Counted from the stretch's first letter, positions 43,357 through 52,639 are shown. The stretch is DNA of 64,000 nt from Thiotrichales bacterium (GCA_026709935.1 JAPOSC010000013.1:51285-115284); one strand, 5' to 3'. Notes: generated by a model not told the origin, from the sequence alone. A program made the numbers and translations.

Positions 43357-43830
43357 TCAGGGCGCCATGCCCTTCTTGCGCAGCTCCTCCACCGCCTCGT
43401 CCGTCTTGTGCAGATGTTCGAGTCCCATGCCGCGCAGCACGTGATCCGCCTTGGTGAACTGGATGTTGGTGTAGGTGGTGATCTCGACCCGGTTGCCCCA
43501 CGGGTCGAGGAAATCGAGGAACTTTCCGTCCAGAAGCTCGATCCCCATCTCGGCCAGGGTTCGGCGCACGAGTTCCTTGTCGTCGACCGCGATGCCGAAG
43601 TGCCGGTTGTCGTCCGGGCCCTGTCTGCGCCCCCGGGAGAAGTTGATGAACTGGTCACCGAAGTAGATGAAGGCGGCGTCCTCGCTGCGAGCACTGATTT
43701 CGAACTCGAGGAAGCGGCCGTAGAAGTCGAGCGCTTCGTCGATGTCGCCGACTTCCAGGGCGATGTGATTGATGCCGACGGCTCGGGCCTTGGGTGCAGC
43801 CTTGGGGGCGGGGTGCTTGTTGTCGTTCAT
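43357..43830 (-). CDS. VOC (glyoxalase/bleomycin resistance) family protein
   Basis: A 157-residue protein with one vicinal-oxygen-chelate module: G-I-N-H-I-A-L-E-V-G-D with a metal-ligand His, F-Y-G-R-F-L-E-F, R-H-F-G-I-A-V-D-D with a second His, and D-P-W-G-N-R-V-E-I. Such proteins are dioxygenases, glyoxalases or resistance proteins; no specific activity can be assigned. Start ATG 43830, since the longer frame to 44031 lacks homology. It lies downstream of cysteine synthase on the same strand. Confidence 0.75.
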   Translation of the reverse strand: MNDNKHPAPKAAPKARAVGINHIALEVGDIDEALDFYGRFLEFEISARSEDAAFIYFGDQFINFSRGRRQGPDDNRHFGIAVDDKELVRRTLAEMGIELLDGKFLDFLDPWGNRVEITTYTNIQFTKADHVLRGMGLEHLHKTDEAVEELRKKGMAP

Positions 43831-44027
43831 GATGGTCGGATGGTCCCGTGGAGGTGGATGGTCGAGGGTCCACGGAGTTCTCGATACGCGCCCGCTCGAG
43901 AAGCGCCGGGGAAGCGAAACCGGCCGATGCCCCGCGGTCCGGCCATGGTGCCGGTCGTGGCCCGCCGGCCGGGGAGCGGTCGTGGAAGGTTCAATCCGTT
44001 CCGGGGAATGGAGGCGCCTCGGGATCT

Positions 44028-44939
44028 TCATCCCCAGACGTCGGTGCTGAGATAGCGCTCGCCGGTGTCGGGCAGGATTGCGAGCAGCGTCTTGCCCCGC
44101 GATTCCTCGCGCCGGGCCACCGCGAGCATGCCGGCCACCGCCGCCCCGCAGGAGATCCCGCTGAAGATGCCTTCCTGTTCGGCGAGGAAGCGCGTCGTGC
44201 CGTAGGCGGCCTCGGTGGTGATGGGGATGATCTCGTCATAGCTCTCGGTGTCCAGGGTATCGGGGATGAACCCGGGTGCGGTGCCCATGATCTTGTGCTT
44301 GCGGGCGACGCCCTGCGAGAGGATGGGCGAGTCGGCCGGCTCGGTGGCGACGATGCGAAGCCCGGGGATGCGATCGCGCAGGCAGTTGCTCAGCCCCGAG
44401 ATCGTCCCGCCGGTGCCCGTCGTGCACACGAGCACGTCGAGGTCCGTCCCGAAGTCGTCGAAGATCTCGTCCGCGGTCTGCCGGTGCGACTCCGGGTTCG
44501 CGGGGTTGTAGTGCTGGCCGACGAAGAAGTACCCCCTGTCCTTCTCGAGCCGGCGGGCTTCCTCGATCGCGCCCACCGTCCCCTTGTCGGCGGGGGTGAG
44601 GACGATCTCGGCGCCGTAGGCGGTGAGGATGCGCTTGCGCTCCTCGCTCATGTCCTCGGCCATGACGAAGACCGCTCGGTAGCCCTTCACCGCCGCGACC
44701 ATCGCGAGCCCGATGCCGGTATTGCCCGATGTCGGCTCCACGATGGTCATGTCGGGGGTGAGAACCCCGCGGCGCTCCGCGTCCAGGATCATGTTGAGCG
44801 CAGGACGGTCCTTGACCGATCCGCCCGGGTTGAAGCTCTCGAGCTTTACCCAGAGCGCGTCGGCCAGCGTGCCTTGCACCCGGTTGAGCCGAACCACCGG
44901 GGTGCGGCCGATGGTGGCGAGGATGTCGTCGTAGCGCAT
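44028..44939 (-). CDS. cysK: Cysteine synthase A
   Basis: A 303-residue PLP enzyme making cysteine from O-acetylserine and sulfide. Motifs: N-P-G-G-S-V-K-D-R-P with the PLP Lys, P-T-S-G-N-T-G-I-G-L substrate loop, G-T-G-G-T-I-S-G phosphate-binding loop, and G-I-S-C-G-A-A near the end. It starts 36 bases after a Gfo/Idh/MocA gene on the same strand and is probably co-transcribed with it. The family also contains cystathionine beta-synthase-like enzymes, but length and motifs favour CysK. Confidence 0.88.
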   Translation of the reverse strand: MRYDDILATIGRTPVVRLNRVQGTLADALWVKLESFNPGGSVKDRPALNMILDAERRGVLTPDMTIVEPTSGNTGIGLAMVAAVKGYRAVFVMAEDMSEERKRILTAYGAEIVLTPADKGTVGAIEEARRLEKDRGYFFVGQHYNPANPESHRQTADEIFDDFGTDLDVLVCTTGTGGTISGLSNCLRDRIPGLRIVATEPADSPILSQGVARKHKIMGTAPGFIPDTLDTESYDEIIPITTEAAYGTTRFLAEQEGIFSGISCGAAVAGMLAVARREESRGKTLLAILPDTGERYLSTDVWG

Positions 44940-44975
44940 GCTTGCAGTAGAGGCTTCGGTGGCGGACGGATCGTC

Positions 44976-46043
44976 TCAGTCGAACAGCGGCAGCCGCACC
45001 GTTTCTCCGGTGCGCGCGGAGAGGCTCACCGCGTCGGTCCACTCCATGTATTTCACCGCGGTTGCGAAGTCGGTGTGGGTCACGGGCTCCAGGCCGCGCA
45101 CCGCGTTGACGAACTCCTCCTCGACCCGCCAGCCGCCGACCTTCTCGGGTGCGATCTCGACTTTGCGCAGCCGCTTGTTGCGGCGCCGGCCTCCCCACAG
45201 CACGAGCGGAGATTCGCCGTTGCCGCCTTCGGTGATCTTCAGCGTCCCTTCCGTGCCGTAGAGCGCAATCGACGTCGGCGGTGCGTGACCCTCGACGGTG
45301 GTGACCGAGCACCGCATCTGCCCGCCCTGAGCCAGACGGCAGAGCACGTCGATGTGATCCGGGATCTCCATCGTCACCCGGCGGCCTTCGGAGTCGGTGC
45401 GGTGCCGGACCACGCTCTGCGCGAGAGCGGTCACCGTGGAGGCGGATCCCACCCAGCGCATCATCGCCTCGTACCAGATCCCCAGGGTCATGATGTTGTT
45501 GCCGGAGAGGTCGCGGCTGTGACGCCAGTGCGGAGGGGCCTCCCATGCGGGGAAGTCGCTGCCGAGAGTGACGTGGGCGTCCACCGCCACCAGATCGCCG
45601 ATGTAGCCGTCGCCGATCATCTCGACGATGGTGCGGTCGAGGGCGAGGGTGTGCGGCGCGGGCACGATCTGCGCGGTGAGGTGAGGGTTCTCCCGCGCCG
45701 TCTCCAGCATCGTGTGCGCCTGGGATGCGTTCATCGCCATCCGCGCTTCGCAGAGCACGTGTTTTCCCTCTTCCAGGGCGGCGATGGTGACGGGCGCATG
45801 AAGGTAGGGCCAGGTGCCGATGCACACCGCGTCGATGTCGTCGTCTTCGACGATCTCGCGCCAGTCATCCGCGACCCGCGGGATGCCGAATTCGTCCGCC
45901 GCACGCTGCCCCGACTCCCGCGAGCGGTTGGCGACGGCGACGACCTCGACCCCCGGCTGCTGCTGCAGTCCCGGAATGTGGAACTTCCTGGTGTTGGCTC
46001 CGGCGCCGACGATTCCGACCCGAAGCACGGACGGCTCTGCCAT
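44976..46043 (-). CDS. Gfo/Idh/MocA family oxidoreductase
   Basis: A 355-residue two-domain NAD(P)-dependent dehydrogenase. The N-terminal Rossmann fold has V-G-I-V-G-A-G-A-N, D-A-V-C-I-G-T and G-K-H-V-L-C-E-A-R-M-A. The usual E-K-P motif is replaced by E-A-R, a change in the conserved Lys position that may alter catalysis. The C-terminal alpha/beta domain includes L-Y-G-T-E-G-T-L. ATG 46043 has AGGAG upstream. Substrates of this family are mostly sugars or sugar acids; this one is unassigned. Confidence 0.82.
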   Translation of the reverse strand: MAEPSVLRVGIVGAGANTRKFHIPGLQQQPGVEVVAVANRSRESGQRAADEFGIPRVADDWREIVEDDDIDAVCIGTWPYLHAPVTIAALEEGKHVLCEARMAMNASQAHTMLETARENPHLTAQIVPAPHTLALDRTIVEMIGDGYIGDLVAVDAHVTLGSDFPAWEAPPHWRHSRDLSGNNIMTLGIWYEAMMRWVGSASTVTALAQSVVRHRTDSEGRRVTMEIPDHIDVLCRLAQGGQMRCSVTTVEGHAPPTSIALYGTEGTLKITEGGNGESPLVLWGGRRRNKRLRKVEIAPEKVGGWRVEEEFVNAVRGLEPVTHTDFATAVKYMEWTDAVSLSARTGETVRLPLFD

Positions 46044-46543
46044 GACATGAGACTCCTGAAGTTGAACGGTGTGGGCAGTGTATCGCGCATCGGGCTGCGA
46101 CATCGGCGATGGCGCGCCGATGTGCCAGCAGCTCGAACGAGATGTGTTTGCCGACACTGGTCTCGTTCAATTCCACGGGCTCGAGAACGATCACCCTCAG
46201 GCGCCCGCTCGGAGCTCCGATCGTGTCCGCACCTGTCGCGAGTCCCGGAATGTCGTCGCTCGTGGCGTATCAGCACTCCGCATCGGAATTCGGTCAGCGT
46301 GCATGACGAGCATGGTGTGCCCCATGAGCCGGTGCCCCGTGCCGAACAGTCGCAGAATGATCGTTGCGGCTTGCGCTTGAGTCGAGGGCCAGCCTATAAC
46401 GGTGACCCGTCGCTTTTCAGACCCTGTTTCGGCGGATTGACCGGACTCCGGCAACCTCCGGAGCGTCGATTCGGGGTGATTTCGAGGTGAATGCTCCGGT
46501 CTGGCGGAGCTGGCCGGATGACAACCGAGAGAGGTCGCAGGAA
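46044..46543. other. 500-base gap with a coding-like remnant and repeat R2
   Basis: On the minus strand, bases about 46279-46080 read Y-A-T-S-D-D-I-P-G-L, then R-L-R-V-I-V-L-E-P-V-E-L-N-E-T and H-I-S-F-E-L-L-A-H-R-R, protein-like composition without a usable start. It may be a gene remnant; I do not recognise the family. R2 copy 3 lies at 46453-46511. The promoter for the PhyH gene must lie near 46490-46530. Confidence 0.4.
46453..46511 (+). repeat. Intergenic repeat family R2, copy 3
   Basis: AACCTCCGGAGCGTCGATTC, GGGGTGATTTCGAGG and a CTCCGGTCTGGCGG end align position by position with the other R2 copies. It ends about 30 bases before the PhyH start codon. Confidence 0.55.
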
Positions 46544-47305
46544 ATGCTCACGCAGACGCAACTCGCACGGTACCGGGAGGACGGGTTCGTCGTCCCCGAC
46601 TACCGCCTGCCGGACGAGACCGTCGAGGCCATTCGCAGGGATCACGATCGGCTGCTCGCCGCCCATCCGGAGTTCGTCAACTACTGCCCCAACGTGCTCG
46701 CCTACGATCTCTCGTTCCTCAACCATGCCCGGATCCCGGCCGTGCTGGACATGGTCGAGCAGGTGCTGGGGCCGGACTTCGCGCTCTGGAACTCCAGCTT
46801 CTTCGCCAAGCCGGCGCTGAACGGCCATGCGACGCCCTGGCATCAGGACGGCGAGTACTGGCCCATCCGGCCGCTCGCGACCTGCACGGTGTGGATCGCG
46901 GTCGACGATGCGACCCGCCAGAACGGCTGCCTGCGCTTCATCCGCGGTTCCCACACCACCGGCCGCCTGCTCGCCCACTGTACCAACGCGAGCCCCGATC
47001 TCACGCTCAACCAGGAGCTGCTCGCCTCGGAGTTCGACGAGAGCGAAGCCGTCGATCTCGTGCTGGAGGCGGGGCAGATTTCCCTGCACGATGTCTTTCT
47101 CGCGCACGGCTCGGAGGCGAACCGCTCGCCGCACCCCCGTCGTGGCATGACCCTGCGCTACATGCCCACCACCTCGGTTTTCGACCGCGCCCTCGCCCGC
47201 CGGCTTGCCGACGAGAAGGGGCTCATGGACCACACCCGGCGCACCCTGTTCCTGATGCGCGGTGGCGACCCGTCCGGCGGCAACGACTTCCGCCTGCGCT
47301 GGTAG
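46544..47305 (+). CDS. Phytanoyl-CoA dioxygenase (PhyH) family protein
   Basis: A 253-residue Fe(II)/2-oxoglutarate-dependent oxygenase. The iron ligands are visible as H-Q-D in T-P-W-H-Q-D-G-E-Y-W and a distal His in F-L-A-H-G-S, with a following Arg in R-R-G-M-T-L-R that can bind 2-oxoglutarate. G-C-L-R-F-I-R-G-S-H is typical. ATG 46544 is preferred over GTG 46487, which lies inside repeat R2. Bacterial members hydroxylate varied small molecules, so the substrate is open. It converges on an acyl-CoA dehydrogenase 17 bases away. Confidence 0.85.
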   Translation: MLTQTQLARYREDGFVVPDYRLPDETVEAIRRDHDRLLAAHPEFVNYCPNVLAYDLSFLNHARIPAVLDMVEQVLGPDFALWNSSFFAKPALNGHATPWHQDGEYWPIRPLATCTVWIAVDDATRQNGCLRFIRGSHTTGRLLAHCTNASPDLTLNQELLASEFDESEAVDLVLEAGQISLHDVFLAHGSEANRSPHPRRGMTLRYMPTTSVFDRALARRLADEKGLMDHTRRTLFLMRGGDPSGGNDFRLRW

Positions 47306-47322
47306 GGATTCGGTTCCCACCC

Positions 47323-48531
47323 TCACTCGTTCGAGTACGGCTTCAGCTCCTGCCGCGCCACGGATTCGAGGTGCACCTCGTCGGGGCCGTCCGCAAGGCG
47401 GAGCGTTCGTTCGTGCGCCCACATTGCCGCGAGCACGGAATCGCCGGAGACCCCCATCGCCCCGTGCGCCTGCACCGCGCGGTCGATGACCCGAAGCGCC
47501 ATCGAGGGCGCGATGACCTTGATCATCGAGATCTCCTTGCGCGCCGCCTTGTTGCCCACGGTGTCCATCTTGTGCGCGGCGGTCAGCACCAGGAGCCGGG
47601 TCTGGTCGATCTCGATGCGCGAGTGCGCGATGTCCTGGCGGATCGATCCCATGTCCGCGAGCGGACGGCCGAATGCCTCGCGAGTGAGCACCCGCTCGCA
47701 CATCAGCGCGAGTGCGCGCTCGGCCACGCCGATCGACCGCATGCAGTGGTGGATCCGCCCCGGCCCGAGGCGCCCCTGCGCGATCTCGAACCCGCGGCCC
47801 TCGCCGAGCAGCAGGTACTTTGCGGGCACCCGCACGTTTTCGAAGCCGATCTCCGCATGGCCATGCGGGGCGTGGTCATAGCCGTAGACCGAGAGCGTGC
47901 GCTCGACGGTCACCCCCGGGGTATCGCGGGGCACCACGATCATCGATTGCTGCTGGTGGCGCGGAGCCTCCGGATCGGTCTTGCCCATGAAGATGAACAC
48001 CTTGCAGCGCGGATCGCCGGCCCCGGAAGACCACCACTTGCGCCCGTTCAGGATGTAGTGGTCACCGTCGGCCTCGATGCGCGAGCGGATGTTGGTGGCG
48101 TCCGACGATGCGACATCCGGCTCCGTCATGCAGAACGCGGATCGGATCTCGCCCGCGAGCAGCGGCACGAGCCACTCCTGCCGGACCTCCTCGCTCGCGT
48201 AGCGCACCAGGGTCTCCATGTTGCCGGTGTCCGGGGCGGAGCAGTTGAAGGGTTCCGCCCCGATGGGGGAGTGGCCCATCAGCTCGCACAGAGGGGCGTA
48301 TTCGAGGTTGGTGAGTCCGGCGCCGTACTCGCTCTCGGGCAGGAAGAGATTCCACAGCCCTTGCGCTTTTGCCCTGGCTTTCAGCGTTTCGATGATCGGC
48401 ACCGGTTCCCAGCGGTCGCCTTCGGCGACCTGACGCGCGGCGAGCGCCTCGCCGGGAAAGACGTGTTCGTCCATGAAGCGGCTCACCTGCGCATGGAGAT
48501 CGCGGGCGCGCTTGCTCGTTTCGAAGATCAT
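47323..48531 (-). CDS. Acyl-CoA dehydrogenase
   Basis: A 402-residue FAD flavoprotein. It has [14 protein letters not shown] (FAD/substrate segment), [10 protein letters not shown] and a C-terminal [11 protein letters not shown] motif. The combination with W-W-S-S-G-A is typical of the ACAD10/11-like branch acting on longer or hydroxylated acyl chains. Start ATG 48531. It converges on the PhyH gene; a joint role in branched-lipid breakdown is possible but inferred only from position. Confidence 0.87.
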   Translation of the reverse strand: MIFETSKRARDLHAQVSRFMDEHVFPGEALAARQVAEGDRWEPVPIIETLKARAKAQGLWNLFLPESEYGAGLTNLEYAPLCELMGHSPIGAEPFNCSAPDTGNMETLVRYASEEVRQEWLVPLLAGEIRSAFCMTEPDVASSDATNIRSRIEADGDHYILNGRKWWSSGAGDPRCKVFIFMGKTDPEAPRHQQQSMIVVPRDTPGVTVERTLSVYGYDHAPHGHAEIGFENVRVPAKYLLLGEGRGFEIAQGRLGPGRIHHCMRSIGVAERALALMCERVLTREAFGRPLADMGSIRQDIAHSRIEIDQTRLLVLTAAHKMDTVGNKAARKEISMIKVIAPSMALRVIDRAVQAHGAMGVSGDSVLAAMWAHERTLRLADGPDEVHLESVARQELKPYSNE

Positions 48532-48805
48532 TCGGCAGCTCCGGGAGCGAGGTCGCGGTCACTGTAACCGCGTTTCGTCTGAAGGCGCATCAAGCGCGTT
48601 GCGGGCTTGACGCGCCGCTCGGGCCGATTCCACCGATCCCGCTGGTGTCGCACCGTGGATGTGGAGATTTGGGGATGAGCGGCGCGGGAACGCATGAGGC
48701 GTACCGTTGCTGCACCGAATCCGACCGGGCCGACCGATCCGCTCCCACGCTCGGTGCGTCATGGTGCGGCGGATCCATGGCGCCGCCGGTCCGACCTGGG
48801 GGTGC

Positions 48806-49402
48806 TCAGTCCGGCAGAGCCGCGCGGAACCGAAGGCGCTCGGTGGCGGGGTCGAGATCACGCTTGTGCGGGGGTGATTCGGTGGGCTTCACCCGCATCA
48901 GCACGAACGAGGCGCCGTTGCCGTCGCGGATGAGTCGGGATGCTTCCGGGATCTGCTCCGGCCGGGTGACCAGGCGGGTCGTGCGGATGCCGGCGCCGAT
49001 CGCCATCTGCTCCAGGTCCACGCCGAGGCTGGTGTGACTCTTCTGCCAGCCGGTCTCGCCGTAGCGACCGTTGTCGACACACACGATGGCGAGATTCGGC
49101 GGGTTCATCACCGCCGCGGTCGCGAGCGTTCCCACGTTCATGAGGAGCTCGCCGTCTCCGGTGATCACCAGCACGCGGCGCTCGGGGCGGGCGAGCGCGA
49201 GGCCGAGTCCCATCGAGGTGGTCGCGCCCATGGCGCCGGCCAGCGCGAACACGTGCGGTGCGTCCCGGCTGAGGAAGGTCAGGTCGCGGGCGGTGCCGGC
49301 GAGACCGGCCACGATCAGGAAGTCCTCGTGGCGGCCCACCAGTTGTGGTACGGCCTCGTTGCGATCGAGAAGGAATTCGGGCGAGGCGCCGGACGTGTTC
49401 AT
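48806..49402 (-). CDS. TPP-dependent decarboxylase, C-terminal (PP) subunit
   Basis: A 198-residue thiamine-diphosphate-binding half-enzyme. G-D-G-E-L-L-M-N-V-G through V-D-N-G-R-Y-G is the TPP/Mg motif, preceded by M-G-A-T-T-S-M-G-L-G-L-A. It resembles the beta subunit of sulfopyruvate or phosphonopyruvate decarboxylases (ComE type). The N-terminal half is encoded separately just upstream (49519-50097), together giving a two-subunit enzyme. Start ATG 49402; the longer open frame to 49705 overlaps its partner out of frame. Confidence 0.82.
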   Translation of the reverse strand: MNTSGASPEFLLDRNEAVPQLVGRHEDFLIVAGLAGTARDLTFLSRDAPHVFALAGAMGATTSMGLGLALARPERRVLVITGDGELLMNVGTLATAAVMNPPNLAIVCVDNGRYGETGWQKSHTSLGVDLEQMAIGAGIRTTRLVTRPEQIPEASRLIRDGNGASFVLMRVKPTESPPHKRDLDPATERLRFRAALPD

Positions 49403-49518
49403 GGTTCGGTGGGGATCGGGGTTCCGGAAGGGGCTGTCGGTGGTCGGCTGTCGGGGCGCGGAGCGAGATCCCGGGTCGCCGACGATGGGCACATCATGCG
49501 TCGAATCGTTCCGAGAGC

Positions 49519-50097
49519 TCAGAATGGTTTGGCGCCGATCAGCTTCTGCGTCAGCAGGATCGCAACCGCCTGTCCCGCCTGGTACACCATGGTGGCGGCG
49601 GCGCGAACGGTGTCCGCCGCCTCGCGGGCATCGTCGACGCGGAGGCACATCACTCCCATCGCTTCGAGCACCGGTTCCACCGCCCGGCCCATCGGCATCT
49701 GCCACGGATTTCCCTCACCGAAATCGCCGCGCATGCTCACCAGCATCAGGAACGGGAACTGCCCGCCCCGGACCAGGGAGAGAAAGTTGATGCAGTTGCC
49801 GACCCCGCTCGACTGCATGAGGAGTACTCCGCGCGCCCCGCCGAGGTGCGCGCCGGCGAGCAGCCCCACGCCTTCCTCCTCGGTGGTGAGGGCGACGGAG
49901 TGGACTGCCGGGTCGCTCAGGGAACGGTCGATGAGCACCTTGTGGCCGGCATCGGGCACGTAGGCGAACTGGGTCACGCCGAACTCGCGCAGCACCCGGT
50001 AGATCTCGTCCGGCCAGGTCACGCCCGCGGTCGGTTCGCCCCGCTGCGCGCCGGTGGCCGTCCGTTCGGCCGGATGTGCTCTTTCGAATGTCTTCAT
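49519..50097 (-). CDS. TPP-dependent decarboxylase, N-terminal (PYR) subunit
   Basis: A 192-residue protein matching the pyrimidine-binding domain of sulfopyruvate decarboxylase-type enzymes (ComD-like). It has F-A-Y-V-P-D-A-G-H and T-T-E-E-E-G-V-G with the conserved Glu that activates TPP, plus Q-S-S-G-V-G-N-C-I-N. It is 116 bases upstream of the TPP-binding subunit. Its ATG overlaps the stop of the upstream integrase by four bases (ATGA), an unexpected coupling. Substrate (sulfopyruvate, phosphonopyruvate or another 2-oxo acid) is not resolved. Confidence 0.82.
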   Translation of the reverse strand: MKTFERAHPAERTATGAQRGEPTAGVTWPDEIYRVLREFGVTQFAYVPDAGHKVLIDRSLSDPAVHSVALTTEEEGVGLLAGAHLGGARGVLLMQSSGVGNCINFLSLVRGGQFPFLMLVSMRGDFGEGNPWQMPMGRAVEPVLEAMGVMCLRVDDAREAADTVRAAATMVYQAGQAVAILLTQKLIGAKPF

Positions 50098-51437
50098 GGT
50101 TCCAGCCGCCCCGTGCTGGTGCTCGTGGATCGAAGCTCTCCACGGCCGCCCATGCTCGCGCCAGAGCCGAAGGTCGCGCTCATTGTACGCTCGGGGCGCG
50201 CGGAGGCGGCGACTTTGTTCCCGACCCGCGCAGTGTCGGGTGTATCGGTCGGTTCGGGCGACTCAAGCGGCCCGACCGGGGTCAGTCGGCGCTGCATCTC
50301 CGCCCCGATGCGCTCGGCCGCGGCGCTGAGCGTGGCGTCGTCGAGGTGCGCGTAGCGGTGGGTGGTGGTGGGGTTGCGGTGACCGAGCAGGCGCCCGGTC
50401 ATGTAGAGGCTTTCTCCGTTCATCACTGCATGGGATGCGTGGGTGTGGCGCAGATCGTAGAGCCGCGCATCTGCGACGAGGCTCGCCGCGCTGCGCACCC
50501 TGGTCCAGAAATGGTAGAGCACACACTCCTTCAGGGGCTCGCCGGCAGGGGTGCTGGGGAATACCCATTCTCCGCCGTTCCATTCTCTGTCGGTCTTCGA
50601 GGCAAGGTCGCTCAGCAATTCCCGCGCCGCCTCGCCGAGGAGGACCGTGCGCGGTCCTGTCTTGGAGTCCCCGAGCAGGAGACGGTCGGACTTCACTTCC
50701 TCCCAGCGCAGACGCCGGATCTCACCGGGGCGGCATCCGGTGAGCAGGATCAGCCGCACCACCGCGACGTGAATCGGGTAGGTGCTCTCGAGATCGCGCA
50801 GCGTCGCGCCGAGCCTGGCGAGGTCCTCGGTGCCGAGCAGACGTCCGCGTGGCGGCCGTTGGTAGCACATGATGCCGTGACATGGGTTACCGGCGCTCTC
50901 GGAGCGATAACCCCAATCGACGGCGCGGGAGAACATGTCGCGCAAGATGGCGTGGCAGCGGTTGGCTCCGCCCGGACTACTCCGGCCGTAGGCGTGGAAC
51001 CACGGGGCCACGTCGACGCGGGCGGCGGTGCCGATACTGATCTCGCCGAGGGCGGGAAGGATGGCGGAACTCAGGTACGTCTCCAACATCTGTCTGGTGG
51101 ACGGCTTCCACGCCTGAGACCGCCGCTCCAGATACTCGTGCGCGAACTCCAAGAGGGTCGGCCCGAGGAACGATGCAGACTCGAGCGTTCCTCCCCGTTC
51201 TATGTGGGCCAGCACGGCATGGGCCGCCGTCCGGGCCTGTTTCGCGGTGAGCGCGGCCACCGAGCCCAGCGTGACACGCCGGGAATTGCCGTCGTGACGC
51301 ACGCGCAGCACCCAGGAGCGGGCGCCGCTGGGCCGCACGCGCAGCATGAAGCCCTGAAGCGCGGTGTCATGGATCGCGTACTCGTGCGCTTGCGGCGGCG
51401 CCGCACACACGACCGTATCGTTCAGCCGAACCCGCAT
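50094..51437 (-). CDS. Tyrosine recombinase/integrase (first of tandem pair)
   Basis: A 447-residue phage-type site-specific recombinase. An N-terminal arm-binding region of the DUF4102 type (L-R-V-R-P-S-G-A-R-S-W-V-L-R-V) is followed by a SAM-like core domain and the catalytic domain with T-G-C-R-P-G-E-I-R (first Arg), L-R-H-T-H-A-S-H (H-x-x-R box), L-G-H-R-N-P-T-T-T (His) and H-R-Y-A-H-L (Tyr nucleophile). About 65 residues of low-complexity tail follow the Tyr and end in overlap with the TPP gene. ATG 51437 or TTG 51455, the latter overlapping the stop of the second integrase. Confidence 0.87.
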   Translation of the reverse strand: MRVRLNDTVVCAAPPQAHEYAIHDTALQGFMLRVRPSGARSWVLRVRHDGNSRRVTLGSVAALTAKQARTAAHAVLAHIERGGTLESASFLGPTLLEFAHEYLERRSQAWKPSTRQMLETYLSSAILPALGEISIGTAARVDVAPWFHAYGRSSPGGANRCHAILRDMFSRAVDWGYRSESAGNPCHGIMCYQRPPRGRLLGTEDLARLGATLRDLESTYPIHVAVVRLILLTGCRPGEIRRLRWEEVKSDRLLLGDSKTGPRTVLLGEAARELLSDLASKTDREWNGGEWVFPSTPAGEPLKECVLYHFWTRVRSAASLVADARLYDLRHTHASHAVMNGESLYMTGRLLGHRNPTTTHRYAHLDDATLSAAAERIGAEMQRRLTPVGPLESPEPTDTPDTARVGNKVAASARPERTMSATFGSGASMGGRGELRSTSTSTGRLEP

Positions 51438-51451
51438 TGACACCGCTGACC

Positions 51452-52639
51452 TCAACCCGTTCGAGCGCAGGGGTCGGGGCGGGCGGCGCGGTTGTGGCGA
51501 TCCGCCCGGGCCGTGTCACTCGGGCCGTCGAGCGCGCAGGCGAGGACACGCGAGACGCGGTCTGCGGCCTGGCGGACCTCTTCCTCGGCGAGGTGCGCGT
51601 AGCCGAACGTGGTCTTGATGTCGGCGTGACCGAGGAGTCCCGAGACAGTGCGCAGCCCTTCGTCGGCGCTGACCGCGACGGCCGCGAAGTTGTGCCGGCA
51701 GTCATGGAGGCGCATCCCGTCGAGGCGGGCGGTGTCGCACACCGTGCGCCATGCCTTGGCGAGCGACACCGGCGCCCCGCGTGTGCCCACGAACACCCAC
51801 GGGCAGGCGGCGCGCCGGGGCAGCGAAGCGAGGACGGCGCGCGCGGGCGGCGCGAGCCAGAGCGTTCTCGGTCCGGTCTTCGAATCCGGTAGCACCGCGC
51901 GGTCGCCGTGGATGTACGCCCACCGCAGCCCGAGTGCTTCGGACTTGCGCGCGCCGGTGTAGAGGAGAAAGCGCAGCGCCGCGACCGCCGTCGGATACGC
52001 GGCGTGCACCCGGTCGAGCGCCCGCCCGAGGGCGGCGAGTTCATCCGCGCTCAGGTAGCGCGCCCGGAAGCGTGAGGTGCGCCGGCGCAGCCCCTGACAG
52101 GGATTGGACCCCTGCGGGCGCAGCCCCAGAATCTCGGCGTGCTGCATCAGCGCCGACAGCACGGCGAGCGCACGATTGGCCGAGGCGGGGCGGGTCGTCG
52201 CCAGCGCATCGAACCAGCCCCGTACATCGCGGGCGGTGAGGGTGTCGACGCGGCGCGCGCCGAGCTCGGGGAGGATGAGTCCGTCGAGATTGCGGGCGTG
52301 CGAGACGCGGGTGGTGGGCTTCCAGCGCGGGTGTCCATCGGCGAGGAACGTCGAGGCGAAGGTGCGCATCCGGGGGACGATCACGATGCGATGGGCGGCG
52401 ATGTCGTCGAGCAGGGTCTGCGCGGCAATTCGGGCGTCTTCGACGGTGAGAGATTCGACCTCGCCGAGGGTGCGCTTGACCACTTCACGCCCGATGCGTC
52501 GATGGACAATCCAGGTTCGCCGCCCGCTCGGGCGCACCCGCAGGCCGAGTCCCCGCATGGTGTGATCCCACAGCACCGCCTCGCGCCCGGGCGGTGGGGA
52601 GAAGTCGCGTGCGCACGCGTCGGTGAGGTCGATGGTCAT
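51452..52639 (-). CDS. Tyrosine recombinase/integrase (second of tandem pair)
   Basis: A 395-residue recombinase with the same layout as its neighbour: R-V-R-P-S-G-R-R-T-W-I-V-H arm domain, core domain, then Y-T-G-A-R-K-S-E-A-L-G (Arg), H-D-C-R-H-N-F-A (H-x-x-R equivalent), L-G-H-A-D-I-K-T-T (His) and F-G-Y-A-H-L (Tyr). All catalytic residues are present. Start ATG 52639. The two genes are transcribed together (second then first) with the stop and start nearly touching. They are diverged paralogues and not recent duplicates. Confidence 0.87.
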   Translation of the reverse strand: MTIDLTDACARDFSPPPGREAVLWDHTMRGLGLRVRPSGRRTWIVHRRIGREVVKRTLGEVESLTVEDARIAAQTLLDDIAAHRIVIVPRMRTFASTFLADGHPRWKPTTRVSHARNLDGLILPELGARRVDTLTARDVRGWFDALATTRPASANRALAVLSALMQHAEILGLRPQGSNPCQGLRRRTSRFRARYLSADELAALGRALDRVHAAYPTAVAALRFLLYTGARKSEALGLRWAYIHGDRAVLPDSKTGPRTLWLAPPARAVLASLPRRAACPWVFVGTRGAPVSLAKAWRTVCDTARLDGMRLHDCRHNFAAVAVSADEGLRTVSGLLGHADIKTTFGYAHLAEEEVRQAADRVSRVLACALDGPSDTARADRHNRAARPDPCARTG

